A stretch of DNA of 64,000 bases, taken from positions 1,860,001 through 1,924,000 of the forward strand of contig CBDBMT010000003.1 in assembly GCA_965207585.1 (NCBI GenBank). The letters are read 5' to 3'. The notes under the pieces were generated by a model. It had not been told where the DNA came from, ran no database searches, and saw only the letters and a list, made by a program, of their open reading frames with translations. Origin of the DNA: Bin87 sp965207585. Lineage in GTDB: Bacteria; Chloroflexota; Dehalococcoidia; Lucifugimonadales; UBA3495. A program made the translations under genes and the position numbers. Below, one piece after another: positions 51,122 through 60,490 of the stretch (positions are counted from its first letter, which is position 1; each line of letters begins with the position of its first letter).

Positions 51122-52351
51122 TCAGGCGCGGCGCAACTGCGGGGCCGCCAGGGCGAGAAGCGCTACCAGCGCGATGCCGGTGAATCCCACGACTTGCGCC
51201 GCGGCCGGAGCGCCCCATCCGCCGGCGATGGCGCCGGCCGCAACGCTCCCGAAACTGTAGGCCAGGATCGCGAAGGAGCGCAGGCTCATCACGCGCCCTC
51301 GGAACTGCGGATCGGTGGTGCGCAGCAGCAGGGTCAAAATCAGGACCTGGGTGGAGGCAAAGGACATACCCACCAGCGCGAAGATCGCCATCGACAGGTA
51401 GAAAGATGTTGAGAGCGAGAACAGCAGAATCGTCCCGTGCCAGGAAAATACCGCCAGGATGAGCAGCAACCCGGGGCGACGCAGGTTCGGCAACATGGTG
51501 AAGCCCAGGGATCCGCTGAGGGCTCCGCTCCCGAAGGCGAACAACAGCAGTCCCAACCCGGCCGAGTCGCTGCCCAGCACATCCCGCGCGAAGATTGGCG
51601 CCAGGCCGGTGTGCACGGTCCAGCCGGCCAGATTGATGATGACGGCCACCGCCAGCACCGCCCAGAGCACCTGGTTGCCGGCGACGTACCGCAACCCTCC
51701 CAGCACAGTGCTCAAGACGCGCTCCGGAGCACGGACGACATTGGACTCGGGCCTGCGGATTCCCAGGGCCACGCAGCCGCTGACCAGGTAAAGGCAGGCG
51801 ATGGCCGTGTACGCGCCCTGTGCGCCCAGGCCCTTAAAGAGATAGCCACCAATCACCGGGCCGCAGAGCATCGCAATGTTCATGGCCACGGTGTTGAAGG
51901 CGGCGCCGTGACTCAGCTGATCGGTGCGCAAGGTGTCCGCCACCAGCGACTGCGCCACGGGCATCTGGCAGAGGCGGACGACCCCCATGACCAGCGTGAT
52001 GGCGAAGATGTGCCACACTTCCAGCGTGTCCGTGAGGATCAGGGCCAGCATCAGCGCGCCCATGGCGCCCATGATGAATTCGACGGAGGCCAGCAGGCGA
52101 TTGCGCGGTAGCCGGTCCGCGATAGCGCCGGTGAACAGGGCCAGGAAGTTCAGCGCCATGCGCGTGGCCGCGATGGCGCCGACCAGGAAGGGCGAGTCGG
52201 TGAGGGTGAGGACGAACCAGCCCAGCACCGCGGACTCCATCTGTGTGCCCACGCCGACCAGGGCAGTGGATCCCCAGACGAAGGCGAAATCCCGGTTCCG
52301 GAAAATGCTCAGCGGGGAGGAGGCGCGATGTAGTGTGGCGGTTACTCTCAT
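51122..52351 (-). CDS. MFS exporter
   Basis: A 409-residue, 12-helix major facilitator of the EntS/MFS_3 type: FVWGSTALVGVGTQMESAVLGW in helix 1, the loop 2-3 motif GAIADRLPRNRLL, and FRGRVMSLRSFAILAYSFGS. Such proteins export siderophores or drugs; the substrate is unknown. It is divergent from the flavin-type monooxygenase gene. Confidence 0.85.
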   Translation of the reverse strand: MRVTATLHRASSPLSIFRNRDFAFVWGSTALVGVGTQMESAVLGWFVLTLTDSPFLVGAIAATRMALNFLALFTGAIADRLPRNRLLASVEFIMGAMGALMLALILTDTLEVWHIFAITLVMGVVRLCQMPVAQSLVADTLRTDQLSHGAAFNTVAMNIAMLCGPVIGGYLFKGLGAQGAYTAIACLYLVSGCVALGIRRPESNVVRAPERVLSTVLGGLRYVAGNQVLWAVLAVAVIINLAGWTVHTGLAPIFARDVLGSDSAGLGLLLFAFGSGALSGSLGFTMLPNLRRPGLLLILAVFSWHGTILLFSLSTSFYLSMAIFALVGMSFASTQVLILTLLLRTTDPQFRGRVMSLRSFAILAYSFGSVAAGAIAGGWGAPAAAQVVGFTGIALVALLALAAPQLRRA

Positions 52352-52578
52352 CCCGAATCCGAGCCAAGGCTACGAGACTCGGACGTGAGAATCGCGGCAA
52401 GCCGACATAAATCGCCTGGACTTGTTGTCACTCGACTTCCCTCTGGCCTCCGACGCATTGAGTGCCGGATGATAACATGCGGCACGGTGTGGCGTTGCTC
52501 ATGCGGGTTGGCGGTGTACTACTGGTACATGATAGTCTGCGCACCGCCGCTCATGCGACGCCACCTGCCACCAGATCA

Positions 52579-53751
52579 GTGACTACCAAGCAACGAAACG
52601 CGCCTGCTACCCCGACTGCCGCCGACCTGATGCGGCGGGCCTCGGAGATGTTGCCGACTCTGAAGGAACGAGCGGCCCGCACCGAGGAGTTGCGCCGACT
52701 GCCCGAAGAAACCGTGTCCGACCTGCTGGCGTCGGGTCTGTATCGCATCGGCGTGCCGGTGCGATACGGCGGCCTGGACGTCGATTACGCGCTGGCGCTG
52801 GACGTGGCGGCCGAGCTGGGCCGGGCGTGTCCGGCCACCGCGTGGTGCTACGGATTGTGGGCGGCGCATGCCTGGTTGGTGGGATACTGGCCGGAGCCGG
52901 CCCAGGAGGAGGTGTTCGGGTCGAATCCGGATGCGCTGTGTTCCAGCTCATTGAACGTCGGCCGGTCCGCCTGCATACCTATAGACGGCGGGTATCGCTT
53001 GTCGGGGCGATGGGAGTTTTCCAGCGGATGCGACGCGGCCAGCTGGTTGATGCTGGGCGTGCCGGGCATCGGTGAGCGAAACTGGGCGCTGGTGCCGCGT
53101 GGCGATTGCGAGATCGTGGATACCTGGTTTGTGTCCGGACTGCGCGGCAGTGGCAGCAAAGACATAGTGGTGGAAGACGCCTTCGTCCCGGCACACCGGA
53201 TACTGGACGTTACCACGGCCGGCGACGGCGACTGGACCGGTTGGGAGTTGCACGGCCAAGGCAGGTACCGTTTGCCGATCCCGGCGCTGCTCGGGTGGGA
53301 TCTGGTGGCGCCGATGCTGGGCATCGCTCAGGGGATGCTGGACGAGTTCATCGCCAAGACGGCGGGAACCTCCGGGGCCGCCAAGTCGGCGGATTCAGCG
53401 GCGGTGCATATCCGTGTTTCTGAAGCGGCGGCGGAGATCGACGCCGGCAGGGCGCTGATGGATCGGGACGTGCGGGAGACGCTGGACCGTGCCGATGCTG
53501 GCGGACGCTTCACCATCCTGGAGCGAGCGAAGTACCGGCGGGATAAAGCCTACGTGACCCAGCTTTGCCTGCAAGCGGTGAACCGGATCTTCGACATCAG
53601 CGGCGGACACGGACTGTTCGAGTCCGACCCGTTGCAGCGGTTCCACCGGGACGCCCACGCCGTGGCCCACCGGGACACGCTGATCATGGACCTGGGCGGT
53701 CAGGAGTACGGGCGGGTAGTGTTGGGGCTGGACGCTGAGGGTAGAATCTAG
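52579..53751 (+). CDS. Acyl-CoA dehydrogenase-fold flavin monooxygenase-like protein (HsaA/HpaB-type)
   Basis: A 390-residue protein of the acyl-CoA dehydrogenase fold, type 2 C-terminal domain. Helical N-terminus (LRRLPEETVSDLLASGLYRI), GYRLSGRWEFSSGCDAASWLML and VSGLRGSGSKDIVVEDAFVPAHR in the beta domain, and IFDISGGHGLFESDPLQRFHRD at the end. Reduced-flavin-dependent hydroxylases of aromatic or sterol substrates share this pattern. GTG 52579 is the likely start. gamma-Glutamyltransferase follows. Confidence 0.78.
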   Translation: MTTKQRNAPATPTAADLMRRASEMLPTLKERAARTEELRRLPEETVSDLLASGLYRIGVPVRYGGLDVDYALALDVAAELGRACPATAWCYGLWAAHAWLVGYWPEPAQEEVFGSNPDALCSSSLNVGRSACIPIDGGYRLSGRWEFSSGCDAASWLMLGVPGIGERNWALVPRGDCEIVDTWFVSGLRGSGSKDIVVEDAFVPAHRILDVTTAGDGDWTGWELHGQGRYRLPIPALLGWDLVAPMLGIAQGMLDEFIAKTAGTSGAAKSADSAAVHIRVSEAAAEIDAGRALMDRDVRETLDRADAGGRFTILERAKYRRDKAYVTQLCLQAVNRIFDISGGHGLFESDPLQRFHRDAHAVAHRDTLIMDLGGQEYGRVVLGLDAEGRI

Positions 53752-53799
53752 CAACTGATTATGGTGTATTCCCGACCGAATTGAATCGAAGGAGTTGAT

Positions 53800-55599
53800 A
53801 TGGCGATCCAGCAGACGATACACAATCTGGAACAGGGGGACGTGAACCTGCCCGAGTCCGGCAGACCAGTCATCCGCTCCAACGAGGGCGTTATCTCGTC
53901 GGGACATTACCTGACATCCATGGCGGGCATGCGGATATTGCTGGCCGGCGGGAACGCCTTCGATGCCATGGTGGCGGCCAGCCTGGCGGCGGCGGTGGTG
54001 GAACCCATCGCGTCGTACTCACTGGCGGCTGAAGGGGTCTTCATGCTGTACGACTCCGACAGCGGAGACCTGACGTCACTTTCCGGACAGGGAGGTGCGC
54101 CGGCAGCAGCCACGGCGGAGTTCTATCGCTCACGGGGACACGAACGCATTCCCACCGGGCCAGGCAAGGAGGCGCCGCTGTCGTTCACCCAACCGGGTAT
54201 CGTCGACGCGTTCATCAATATGCTGCACCGTTACGGCACGATGTCGTTTGCCGAGGTGGCAGAGCCGGCGATCCGCTACGCCGAGGATGGCATCCCCCAC
54301 TACGAGTACATGCTGGAGCGACTGCGGTCGGAGACGGGCCAGGAGCAGTTTGACAACTTCCCGCCCGGTGGCTGGGAGGTGTTTTACGAAAACCGCGAGG
54401 TTCCGGCTCCTGGCGCGATGATGCGGCAGCCCGGGCTGGCCAACACGCTGAAGGCGATGCGGGACGCATCGACGTCAGCGTCCGGCTCGCGCGCCGAAAG
54501 CCTGCAAGCGGCGCGGAGCGCTTTCTACGAAGGACCAACTGCGGAGCTGATCGTCGGGGAATCGCGGAAGGTGGGCGGCATCCTGGCTCTGGAGGACCTG
54601 TCCGGATACCACGCCCAATTCTGCGAACCGGTGAGCACCACCTTCCACGGCCACGAGGTGTGGGGGCACGACTCCTGGACGCAGGGGCCCATGCTGATGC
54701 AGGCGCTGAACATCCTGGAGAACTTCGATCTCAAGGCGATGGGGCACAACAGCCCGGCCTACATCCACACGGTGGCCGAGGCGCTGAAGCTGTGCTTCGG
54801 CGACCGGGAGGCTTTTTACGGGGATCCCAACTTCGCGACGGTGCCCATGGACGGTTTGCTGTCCAAGGAATACGCCGCAATCCGCGCCGGGGAGATCGAT
54901 CCCGAGGGCGCCTACCCCGAACAGCGGCCCGCCGGAGATCCATGGCGGTTCTCCAAGAAGACCGGGCGCACTGCCCCGCAGGTCATGGCCGCGGCCATCG
55001 GGCCGGACACCTCGGCGGACGACGGCACGACGCATGTGTCGGTGCTGGACCGGCATGGCAACCTGGTGTGCGGCACCATCAGCGGGGGGTCGTTCTCCAA
55101 GTCGGTGTTCTTCCCCGAACTGGGCGCCTGCCTGAGCACGCGGATCGAAATGTTCAACTGCGAACCGGGTCACCCCAACGTGGTCGAGCCGGGCAAGCGG
55201 CCCCGCACCACGCTGGTGAACTACATCCTGGCAAAGGACGGCCAGCCGGTGATGACCGTGGGCTGCCCTGGCGGCGACAACCAGGTGCAGGGCAACCTGC
55301 AACTGATCCTGAACTCGCTGGTGTTCGGGATGGACCCGCAGCAGGCGGTGGAAGCGCCGCGGTTCGCCACTTCCAGTAACGTGAACTCCTTCTACCCCCA
55401 CGTCTATTACCCGGGCCAACTGGACCTGGAGGACGGGTTTGTCGAGTCCACGGAAGGCGCGCTGAAGGCGCTGGGCCACAAGATCCACCACACGGCCAAC
55501 TGCGGCCTGGGCGCGACGGTGTCGGTGCGTGACCCGCAGACGGGTTCATTGAGCACTGGCGCCGACCCGCGCCGGGCGTGCTACGCGCTGGCGCTGTAG
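53800..55599 (+). CDS. Gamma-glutamyltransferase family protein
   Basis: A 599-residue Ntn hydrolase proenzyme. The autocleavage site and nucleophile is Thr410 in DDGTTHVSVLDRHGN. N-terminal GGNAFDAMVAASLAAAVVEP and, in the small subunit, GCPGGDNQVQGNLQLILN are diagnostic. No clear signal peptide is seen, so it may be cytosolic; it would hydrolyse glutathione or related gamma-glutamyl or acyl substrates. GAAGGAG lies upstream of ATG 53800. Confidence 0.9.
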   Translation: MAIQQTIHNLEQGDVNLPESGRPVIRSNEGVISSGHYLTSMAGMRILLAGGNAFDAMVAASLAAAVVEPIASYSLAAEGVFMLYDSDSGDLTSLSGQGGAPAAATAEFYRSRGHERIPTGPGKEAPLSFTQPGIVDAFINMLHRYGTMSFAEVAEPAIRYAEDGIPHYEYMLERLRSETGQEQFDNFPPGGWEVFYENREVPAPGAMMRQPGLANTLKAMRDASTSASGSRAESLQAARSAFYEGPTAELIVGESRKVGGILALEDLSGYHAQFCEPVSTTFHGHEVWGHDSWTQGPMLMQALNILENFDLKAMGHNSPAYIHTVAEALKLCFGDREAFYGDPNFATVPMDGLLSKEYAAIRAGEIDPEGAYPEQRPAGDPWRFSKKTGRTAPQVMAAAIGPDTSADDGTTHVSVLDRHGNLVCGTISGGSFSKSVFFPELGACLSTRIEMFNCEPGHPNVVEPGKRPRTTLVNYILAKDGQPVMTVGCPGGDNQVQGNLQLILNSLVFGMDPQQAVEAPRFATSSNVNSFYPHVYYPGQLDLEDGFVESTEGALKALGHKIHHTANCGLGATVSVRDPQTGSLSTGADPRRACYALAL

Positions 55600-55623
55600 A
55601 TCCAACCCTACCCGATGAAAAAC

Positions 55624-55657
55624 CTTCCGGGACTGGCAATCAGTCCCGGAAGTCGTT
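55624..55657. terminator. Bidirectional terminator after gamma-glutamyltransferase
   Basis: Twelve-bp stem 55624-55635 with 55641-55652, followed by TCGTTTT. The right arm overlaps the 3' end of the convergent aldo-keto reductase gene. Confidence 0.75.
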
Positions 55658-56611
55658 TTCGTAGAGCTGGCGCAACCGTTCCAGGCGCTCCGGCGGGATG
55701 GGCGGCAGGTCGACGCAGGCGGCGGTCTCCTCCGCCTCCGCCCGGTTCTTCACGCCGGGAACGGTGGTGTGGATGTCGGGGTTCATCAAGCAGAAGACCA
55801 TCGCCGCCTGGGACATGGTTTGAATTGGGCCGTCCAGCAGAAACCCCAATTTCTGAACGCTGTCCAGGTCCTTCTGCATCAACGCGTCGCCGGGCCGGGG
55901 CGGTCGGTCCAAGGCGTCGGTCAGCGCGCCGGCGGCGTGGGAGCGGATGCCGATGACGCCCATGTCCAGGCTGCGCGCCAGCGGGATGATCTGCCCGTTG
56001 TCGTGCTGACTGAAGCCGGGCGGCGGCGGTTCCATCGCGGTCCGGTTCAGCAGGTTGTAGTAGGCCAGCACGGTATCGTACTCGTTGGCCTCCAGGATCC
56101 GGTGCATGGTGGGCACGTGGTGGTCCATGGCGGACAGACCGATGAACCGCGTCTTGCCGGCCTGCTGCACGGCACGGTAAGCATCCAGCACCGGCCCCAG
56201 GACATCATCCGCAGTCAGTGAGTCGGGCGCTTCGCCCCGTTGCTCGGTGAAACGGTTGTGCACGTGGAGCACGTCCACCGAGTCACGGCGCAGCCTGCGC
56301 AGACTGATTTCCACGGATCGCTGCACCGCTCCCGCCACGTCGTCCATCTCGTCGGCGCGGAGCCGGACCTTGGTGGCGACCACCACCGGCCCGGTGCGAC
56401 CCTCCAGCGCCTTGCCCAGGGCTTCTTCAGCCTTGCCGTCGCCATACGATGGCGCAACGTCGAAGAAGGTGATGCCCAGGTCCAGCGCTCGGTGGACGGA
56501 AGCGATGGCCTCCTGCTCGTTGGTGGATCCCCAGACCTGGCCGATGCCGCCCCCTCCGAACCCGGCTCGGGATACGGTCAGACCGGTGCGGCCCAGTTGT
56601 GCATATTGCAT
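55640..56611 (-). CDS. Aldo-keto reductase
   Basis: A 323-residue TIM-barrel reductase: LGRTGLTVSRAGFGGGGIGQ, the catalytic Asp/Tyr block LGITFFDVAPSYGDGKAEEALG, and VDVLHVHNRF. NADPH-dependent reduction of aldehydes or ketones is expected; the sequence resembles the plant L-galactose dehydrogenase-like branch, but the substrate cannot be set. A palindromic repeat lies upstream. Confidence 0.88.
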   Translation of the reverse strand: MQYAQLGRTGLTVSRAGFGGGGIGQVWGSTNEQEAIASVHRALDLGITFFDVAPSYGDGKAEEALGKALEGRTGPVVVATKVRLRADEMDDVAGAVQRSVEISLRRLRRDSVDVLHVHNRFTEQRGEAPDSLTADDVLGPVLDAYRAVQQAGKTRFIGLSAMDHHVPTMHRILEANEYDTVLAYYNLLNRTAMEPPPPGFSQHDNGQIIPLARSLDMGVIGIRSHAAGALTDALDRPPRPGDALMQKDLDSVQKLGFLLDGPIQTMSQAAMVFCLMNPDIHTTVPGVKNRAEAEETAACVDLPPIPPERLERLRQLYENDFRD

Positions 56612-56644
56612 GGCTGATCCTTGTGGTGATCTTACGAATTCATA

Positions 56645-56750
56645 CCGTCATTCCGGCCTTGAGCCGGAATCCAGAAAGTCCGAACGCGGTTAATTCCGGC
56701 GGGTTGCACCTGCTTGGGACAGTGGATTCCGGCTTCCGCCGGAATGACGG
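56645..56750. repeat. Palindromic repeat, family B (106 bp)
   Basis: A perfect 13-bp terminal inverted repeat: CCGTCATTCCGGC (56645-56657) with its complement at 56738-56750; internal copies of the same arm (AGCCGGAATCCAG, GGATTCCGGC) are also present. It sits between the aldo-keto reductase and VOC genes. Confidence 0.8.
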
Positions 56751-56767
56751 ACAAAAGTCAACACGGC

Positions 56768-57175
56768 CTAGCTGTGCTCTCCCTCAGCCAGCTGGAAGTA
56801 GATCCCGTGGGAGCTGGCCGGCTCGATGCTGGCGGTCAGGTATCCGAACGGGCTGGCGGACGGCCCGTCGCCGCGCATCTCGTTGCCGTTGGCTTGCAGG
56901 TCGTTGAACAGCTGTCCGATGCCGTCCACGCCCCAGGCCACGTGCATGACGCCCGGGCCGGACTCGCGGAGCTGGCGAGCCGTGGGCGTGTCGTCGTGCA
57001 GGGGCTCGAAGAAGTCGACGAGGGTTTCGCCGATCTGGTAGAGGATGGACTTGAACCCGCGCTCGGTGAACTCGTCGCGGCGGATGGGCGTGAGGGAGAA
57101 GTTGCGTTCGATGTAGGCGGCCATGTCGTCGACGTTTTCCACGACATAGGTTACGTGATGCACTTTGTTCAGCAT
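56768..57175 (-). CDS. VOC protein resembling methylmalonyl-CoA epimerase
   Basis: A 135-residue VOC protein: MLNKVHHVTYVVENVDDMAA (metal His near residue 7), VDFFEPLHDDTPTARQLRES with the Glu ligand, GPGVMHVAWGVDGIGQLF with the second His, and GIYFQLAEGEHS at the end. The arrangement is epimerase-like. ATG 57175 is preferred over 57280. It is divergent from the MetX-like gene. Confidence 0.72.
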   Translation of the reverse strand: MLNKVHHVTYVVENVDDMAAYIERNFSLTPIRRDEFTERGFKSILYQIGETLVDFFEPLHDDTPTARQLRESGPGVMHVAWGVDGIGQLFNDLQANGNEMRGDGPSASPFGYLTASIEPASSHGIYFQLAEGEHS

Positions 57176-57268
57176 GATCGACCTCCGCGCTTTTGGATTG
57201 AGGGCTGTTAGACTTACGCGCAGCCTATTGGTTTTCGGGCCGGCATTCAACCCCGACGAGGATGGGAT

Positions 57269-58282
57269 ATGAGCGACCACAAGATTTTTGAACTGGGCGA
57301 CGTTGACTTGCAGTGCGGCCTGCGGCTGCGGGGAGCGCGGCTTGCCTACCAGACCTACGGAGAGCTGAACTCACGCAAAGACAACGTGATCGTGTTTCCG
57401 ACCTTTTTCGGCTCGCAGCACCCGTCCAATGAGCCGATGATCGGTGCGGGGATGGCGCTGGACCCGGCGCGCTACTTCATCATCATTCCAAACCTGCTTG
57501 GCAACGGGCTCTCGTCGTCGCCCAGCAACACGCCGGAGCCATACGGACGGGCGCGGTTTCCCCGGGTCACGTACTACGACAACATCGGGTTCCAGCACCG
57601 GCTGGTCACCGAGCAGTTCGGCATCGAGCGGATCGCGCTGGTGTGCGGCTTCTCCATGGGCGCGCAGCAGACGTTCCACTGGGGCGCGCTGTATCCCGAC
57701 GTGGTGGAGCGGATCGCTCCGTGGTGCGGCTCGGCCAGGACGGCCCGGCATAACTTCGTTTTCCTGGAGGGCGTCAAGGCGGCCCTGTGCGCCGACGACG
57801 CCTGGAACAATGGCTGGTACGACACACCGCCGGCGAAGGGCCTGCGGGCCATGTCCCGGGTGTACGCCGGCTGGGCGCCGTCGCAGGCGTTCTACCGGGA
57901 GAAGGTGTACCTGGACATCGGGCATTCCTCGCTGGAGGACTACCTGATCACGTCCTGGGAAGGCAGATACCTGCAGCAGGACGCCAACAACATCCTGGCC
58001 ATGGTTGCCACCTGGCAGGCTGGCGACATCAGCGACAACCCGCGGTACGGCGGCGACTTCGCCAAGGCCCTGGGGTCGATCAAGGCCAAGGCGTTCGTGA
58101 TGCCCTCGCGCACCGACCAGTATTTCCCGCCCGAGGACAACGAGATCGAGGTATCGATGATGCCCAACGCCGAGTTGCGGGTCATCGAGACCATCTGGGG
58201 GCATACCGGAGGCGGCCCGGGCCGCAACCCTGCGGACACCGGATTCATCGACGCTCAGCTGAAGGAGCTGCTGGCGAGTTGA
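57269..58282 (+). CDS. Alpha/beta hydrolase of the homoserine O-acetyltransferase (MetX) family
   Basis: A 337-residue alpha/beta hydrolase. Nucleophile Ser129 lies in VCGFSMGAQQTFHWG; the acid is in MPSRTDQYFPPEDNE and the His in IWGHTGGGPGRNP. MetX-type proteins acylate homoserine; the usual longer C-terminal dimer segment is reduced, so it may be a hydrolase or related acyltransferase. GAGGATGGGAT lies upstream of ATG 57269. The next gene overlaps its stop. Confidence 0.82.
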   Translation: MSDHKIFELGDVDLQCGLRLRGARLAYQTYGELNSRKDNVIVFPTFFGSQHPSNEPMIGAGMALDPARYFIIIPNLLGNGLSSSPSNTPEPYGRARFPRVTYYDNIGFQHRLVTEQFGIERIALVCGFSMGAQQTFHWGALYPDVVERIAPWCGSARTARHNFVFLEGVKAALCADDAWNNGWYDTPPAKGLRAMSRVYAGWAPSQAFYREKVYLDIGHSSLEDYLITSWEGRYLQQDANNILAMVATWQAGDISDNPRYGGDFAKALGSIKAKAFVMPSRTDQYFPPEDNEIEVSMMPNAELRVIETIWGHTGGGPGRNPADTGFIDAQLKELLAS

Positions 58283-59046
58283 ACGGTGACAGCGATTGGT
58301 GGGCCGATTTCTTCTCCGGCCTGTGCCTGGATTACGTCCGGTGTGCCAGAGATGAGGAACAGACCCGGGCCGAGTTGGGGTTCATCCGAGCGGCGATGGG
58401 TTTGCCGACGCGGGCCAGGGTCTTGGACGTCCCGTGCGGGGCGGGCAGACTCGCTTTGGAGATGGCGGCGTGGGGGCACGACGTCACCGCGGTCGACCAG
58501 AGCGCGGAGTTGATCGAGGCTGCCCGCCGGGAAGCCGTAGAAAGGGGACTCGACGTGGACTTGCGGCAGGGCGACATGCGGAACCTGCCCGAGGACGGAA
58601 GCTACGACGGCGCGGTCTGCTTCTGGAACAGTTTCGGCTATTTCGACGACGCGGGCAACCTGGAGTTCCTGCGGTCGGTATCGCGGAGCCTGAAACCGGG
58701 CGCTCGTCTCACGCTGGACACGCCGCTGCTGGAGACGCTGTTGCTGGACGCGGTTCAGGAACCCAGGGTGTGGGAACAAGCGGGCGATCTGTTGGCGCTC
58801 GTGGAGCGCGGCTATGACTACGAGAGCGGGCGGCTGGATTCTACCTGGACGTTCATTCGCGATGGGCAGCGGGAAGTCCGCAACATGTCGATACGGCTTT
58901 ACACCTATCGCGAGCTGATTGCGATGCTGGAGCAGGCCGGGTTCGGGTTGCACGATGCCTACGGTGACCTGGATCTGACGCCGTTCGAGCTGGGCGCGCC
59001 GTGGCTGTACCTGGTGACAACCAAGGTGGGCGAACCTGGCTCCTAA
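58279..59046 (+). CDS. SAM-dependent methyltransferase (class I)
   Basis: A 255-residue methyltransferase: motif I VLDVPCGAGRLALEMAAWGHDV, motif II/III DLRQGDMRNLPEDGSYDGAV, and a C-terminal half typical of small-molecule methyltransferases. The start is TTG 58279, which overlaps the MetX-like stop as TTGA with GGAG upstream, so translation is coupled. Substrate is unknown. Confidence 0.82.
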   Translation: MNGDSDWWADFFSGLCLDYVRCARDEEQTRAELGFIRAAMGLPTRARVLDVPCGAGRLALEMAAWGHDVTAVDQSAELIEAARREAVERGLDVDLRQGDMRNLPEDGSYDGAVCFWNSFGYFDDAGNLEFLRSVSRSLKPGARLTLDTPLLETLLLDAVQEPRVWEQAGDLLALVERGYDYESGRLDSTWTFIRDGQREVRNMSIRLYTYRELIAMLEQAGFGLHDAYGDLDLTPFELGAPWLYLVTTKVGEPGS

Positions 59047-59065
59047 CCAGTCGCCAGACCAACGC

Positions 59066-59089
59066 AGGGGCGACGCACGCGCCGCCCCT
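59066..59089. terminator. Hairpin between convergent methyltransferase and C1 peptidase genes
   Basis: AGGGGCG (59066-59072) pairs with CGCCCCT (59083-59089). It resembles the GGGGCG-type stem at 9287-9314. No long T-run follows. Confidence 0.5.
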
Positions 59090-59117
59090 ACTGCTCCGGT
59101 CAGTTTGAATTGTGGGT

Positions 59118-60464
59118 CTAGGCCAGCGACCCCATCGGGTCCCACGGCGGCAGGACGATGGGTTCCAGGGCCAGGGCATCCTGCAACTCCTGGGGCAGGT
59201 AGCTCTTCGGCGCGGCGATCTCGAACATGTACTCGGCGAACCAGGAGTCGTTCATCATAAAGAAGCCCTTTTCGCCGACCTTGTCGTCCCAGCTGTTCTC
59301 AACGCGCCAGCGACGAGGCTTGCCATCGACCACGTCCACGCCGGTGAAGAGCATGGCGTGGGTCATCGCCGTTTGGTGGTATTCCAGCCGGTCCGCCTTG
59401 TTCATCTCGAAGTCGGCGCTATACACGCTGCCGTAGTCGAAGAGCTCGGCGTCCCACAGGCCCTTGTCGCGGTGCATCTGCTTGCCGGTGTCGCAGCCCA
59501 TCCAGACGGGCGTGCCGTCCTGGAGCATGCGCATGGCAATGTCCTTCATCATCTCGATGTCGACGTTCAGGTAGGTGATGCGGGTGCCGTCGACGACATT
59601 GCCCAGGTACTGGACGGTGTAGGTGCGCCCGGCCGGGCTGGAACCGCGGGGGTCATGCACGAGGCAGACGTAGTCGTCCATGGGAGTGGTGATGTACTTC
59701 TCGGCGAACCCCAGGGGTGTCATCTCGCCGTCCCGGTGGAACTCGCCGTCCTTGTCCTTCCATTGCCAGTCGAACTGCGCGGGCGGCGTGCCGAGGTGGA
59801 TGCACAGGATCTGGTAGATGGCTTTTAGCGATTCCTGCTTGGCTTCGCGCATGGCATCCAGGCCGGACTCCTCCGCGTAAAGGCGGCGGATGTTGCGGGC
59901 GCCCTGCCGGACCTGGTAGTTGAGGCCGGCGTTCATGCGCATGGAGTTGCCGGAGCTTTCGGTCTCGGGCATCACAGTCTTGGGCACCACGCCGTGCTTG
60001 CGGACGAGGCTGACGAACATGTCCCACTGGCCGCCGTCGCCCAGGGGTTGTTGCAGCAGCCAGGCCACCACGCGGTCGTCGATGGGCCGGTCGGCGGTCT
60101 CGATGACGGCCTCCAGGATGTAGTTGGCGCGCTCCATCTTGTCCCAGAACATGACGTAGCTCTGGCTGAACTCGAACTCCTTGACGTTGAGGACGTTGCG
60201 GGTCTCGGAGCGGAAGAGGTTCAGGCCGGCGAACATCCAGCAGCGGCCGGAGCGAGCCTGGTTGGTTACGCTCCAGTCGTCCAGGACGGTGGAGAAGCTG
60301 TGAGTGGCCTCGGCGACGATGTTGCGGTTCAGGGCGACGTCGTTCACGTCGTGCTGGGTGACGACGTTCTGCATCAGCTGATGATTGGGCTGGGAGGCGA
60401 AGGCATCCTGGAAACCGGCCATGGTGGCGGCATCAAGGGCGCCGGGGTTGGTCTGGGTGGTCAT
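59118..60464 (-). CDS. pepC: C1 peptidase, bleomycin hydrolase/PepC type
   Basis: A 448-residue papain-like aminopeptidase: Cys75 in NQARSGRCWMFAGLNLFR, the His in TAMTHAMLFTGVDV, and the Asn in WRVENSWDDKVGEKGFF. Domain order and length match bleomycin hydrolase (PepC), a cytosolic hexamer that trims peptides from the N-terminus and inactivates bleomycin. It is convergent with the methyltransferase; nifS-type cysteine desulfurase lies upstream. Confidence 0.93.
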   Translation of the reverse strand: MTTQTNPGALDAATMAGFQDAFASQPNHQLMQNVVTQHDVNDVALNRNIVAEATHSFSTVLDDWSVTNQARSGRCWMFAGLNLFRSETRNVLNVKEFEFSQSYVMFWDKMERANYILEAVIETADRPIDDRVVAWLLQQPLGDGGQWDMFVSLVRKHGVVPKTVMPETESSGNSMRMNAGLNYQVRQGARNIRRLYAEESGLDAMREAKQESLKAIYQILCIHLGTPPAQFDWQWKDKDGEFHRDGEMTPLGFAEKYITTPMDDYVCLVHDPRGSSPAGRTYTVQYLGNVVDGTRITYLNVDIEMMKDIAMRMLQDGTPVWMGCDTGKQMHRDKGLWDAELFDYGSVYSADFEMNKADRLEYHQTAMTHAMLFTGVDVVDGKPRRWRVENSWDDKVGEKGFFMMNDSWFAEYMFEIAAPKSYLPQELQDALALEPIVLPPWDPMGSLA

Positions 60465-60490
60465 TGGTTTTCACTCCGGTTCCGTGCGGG

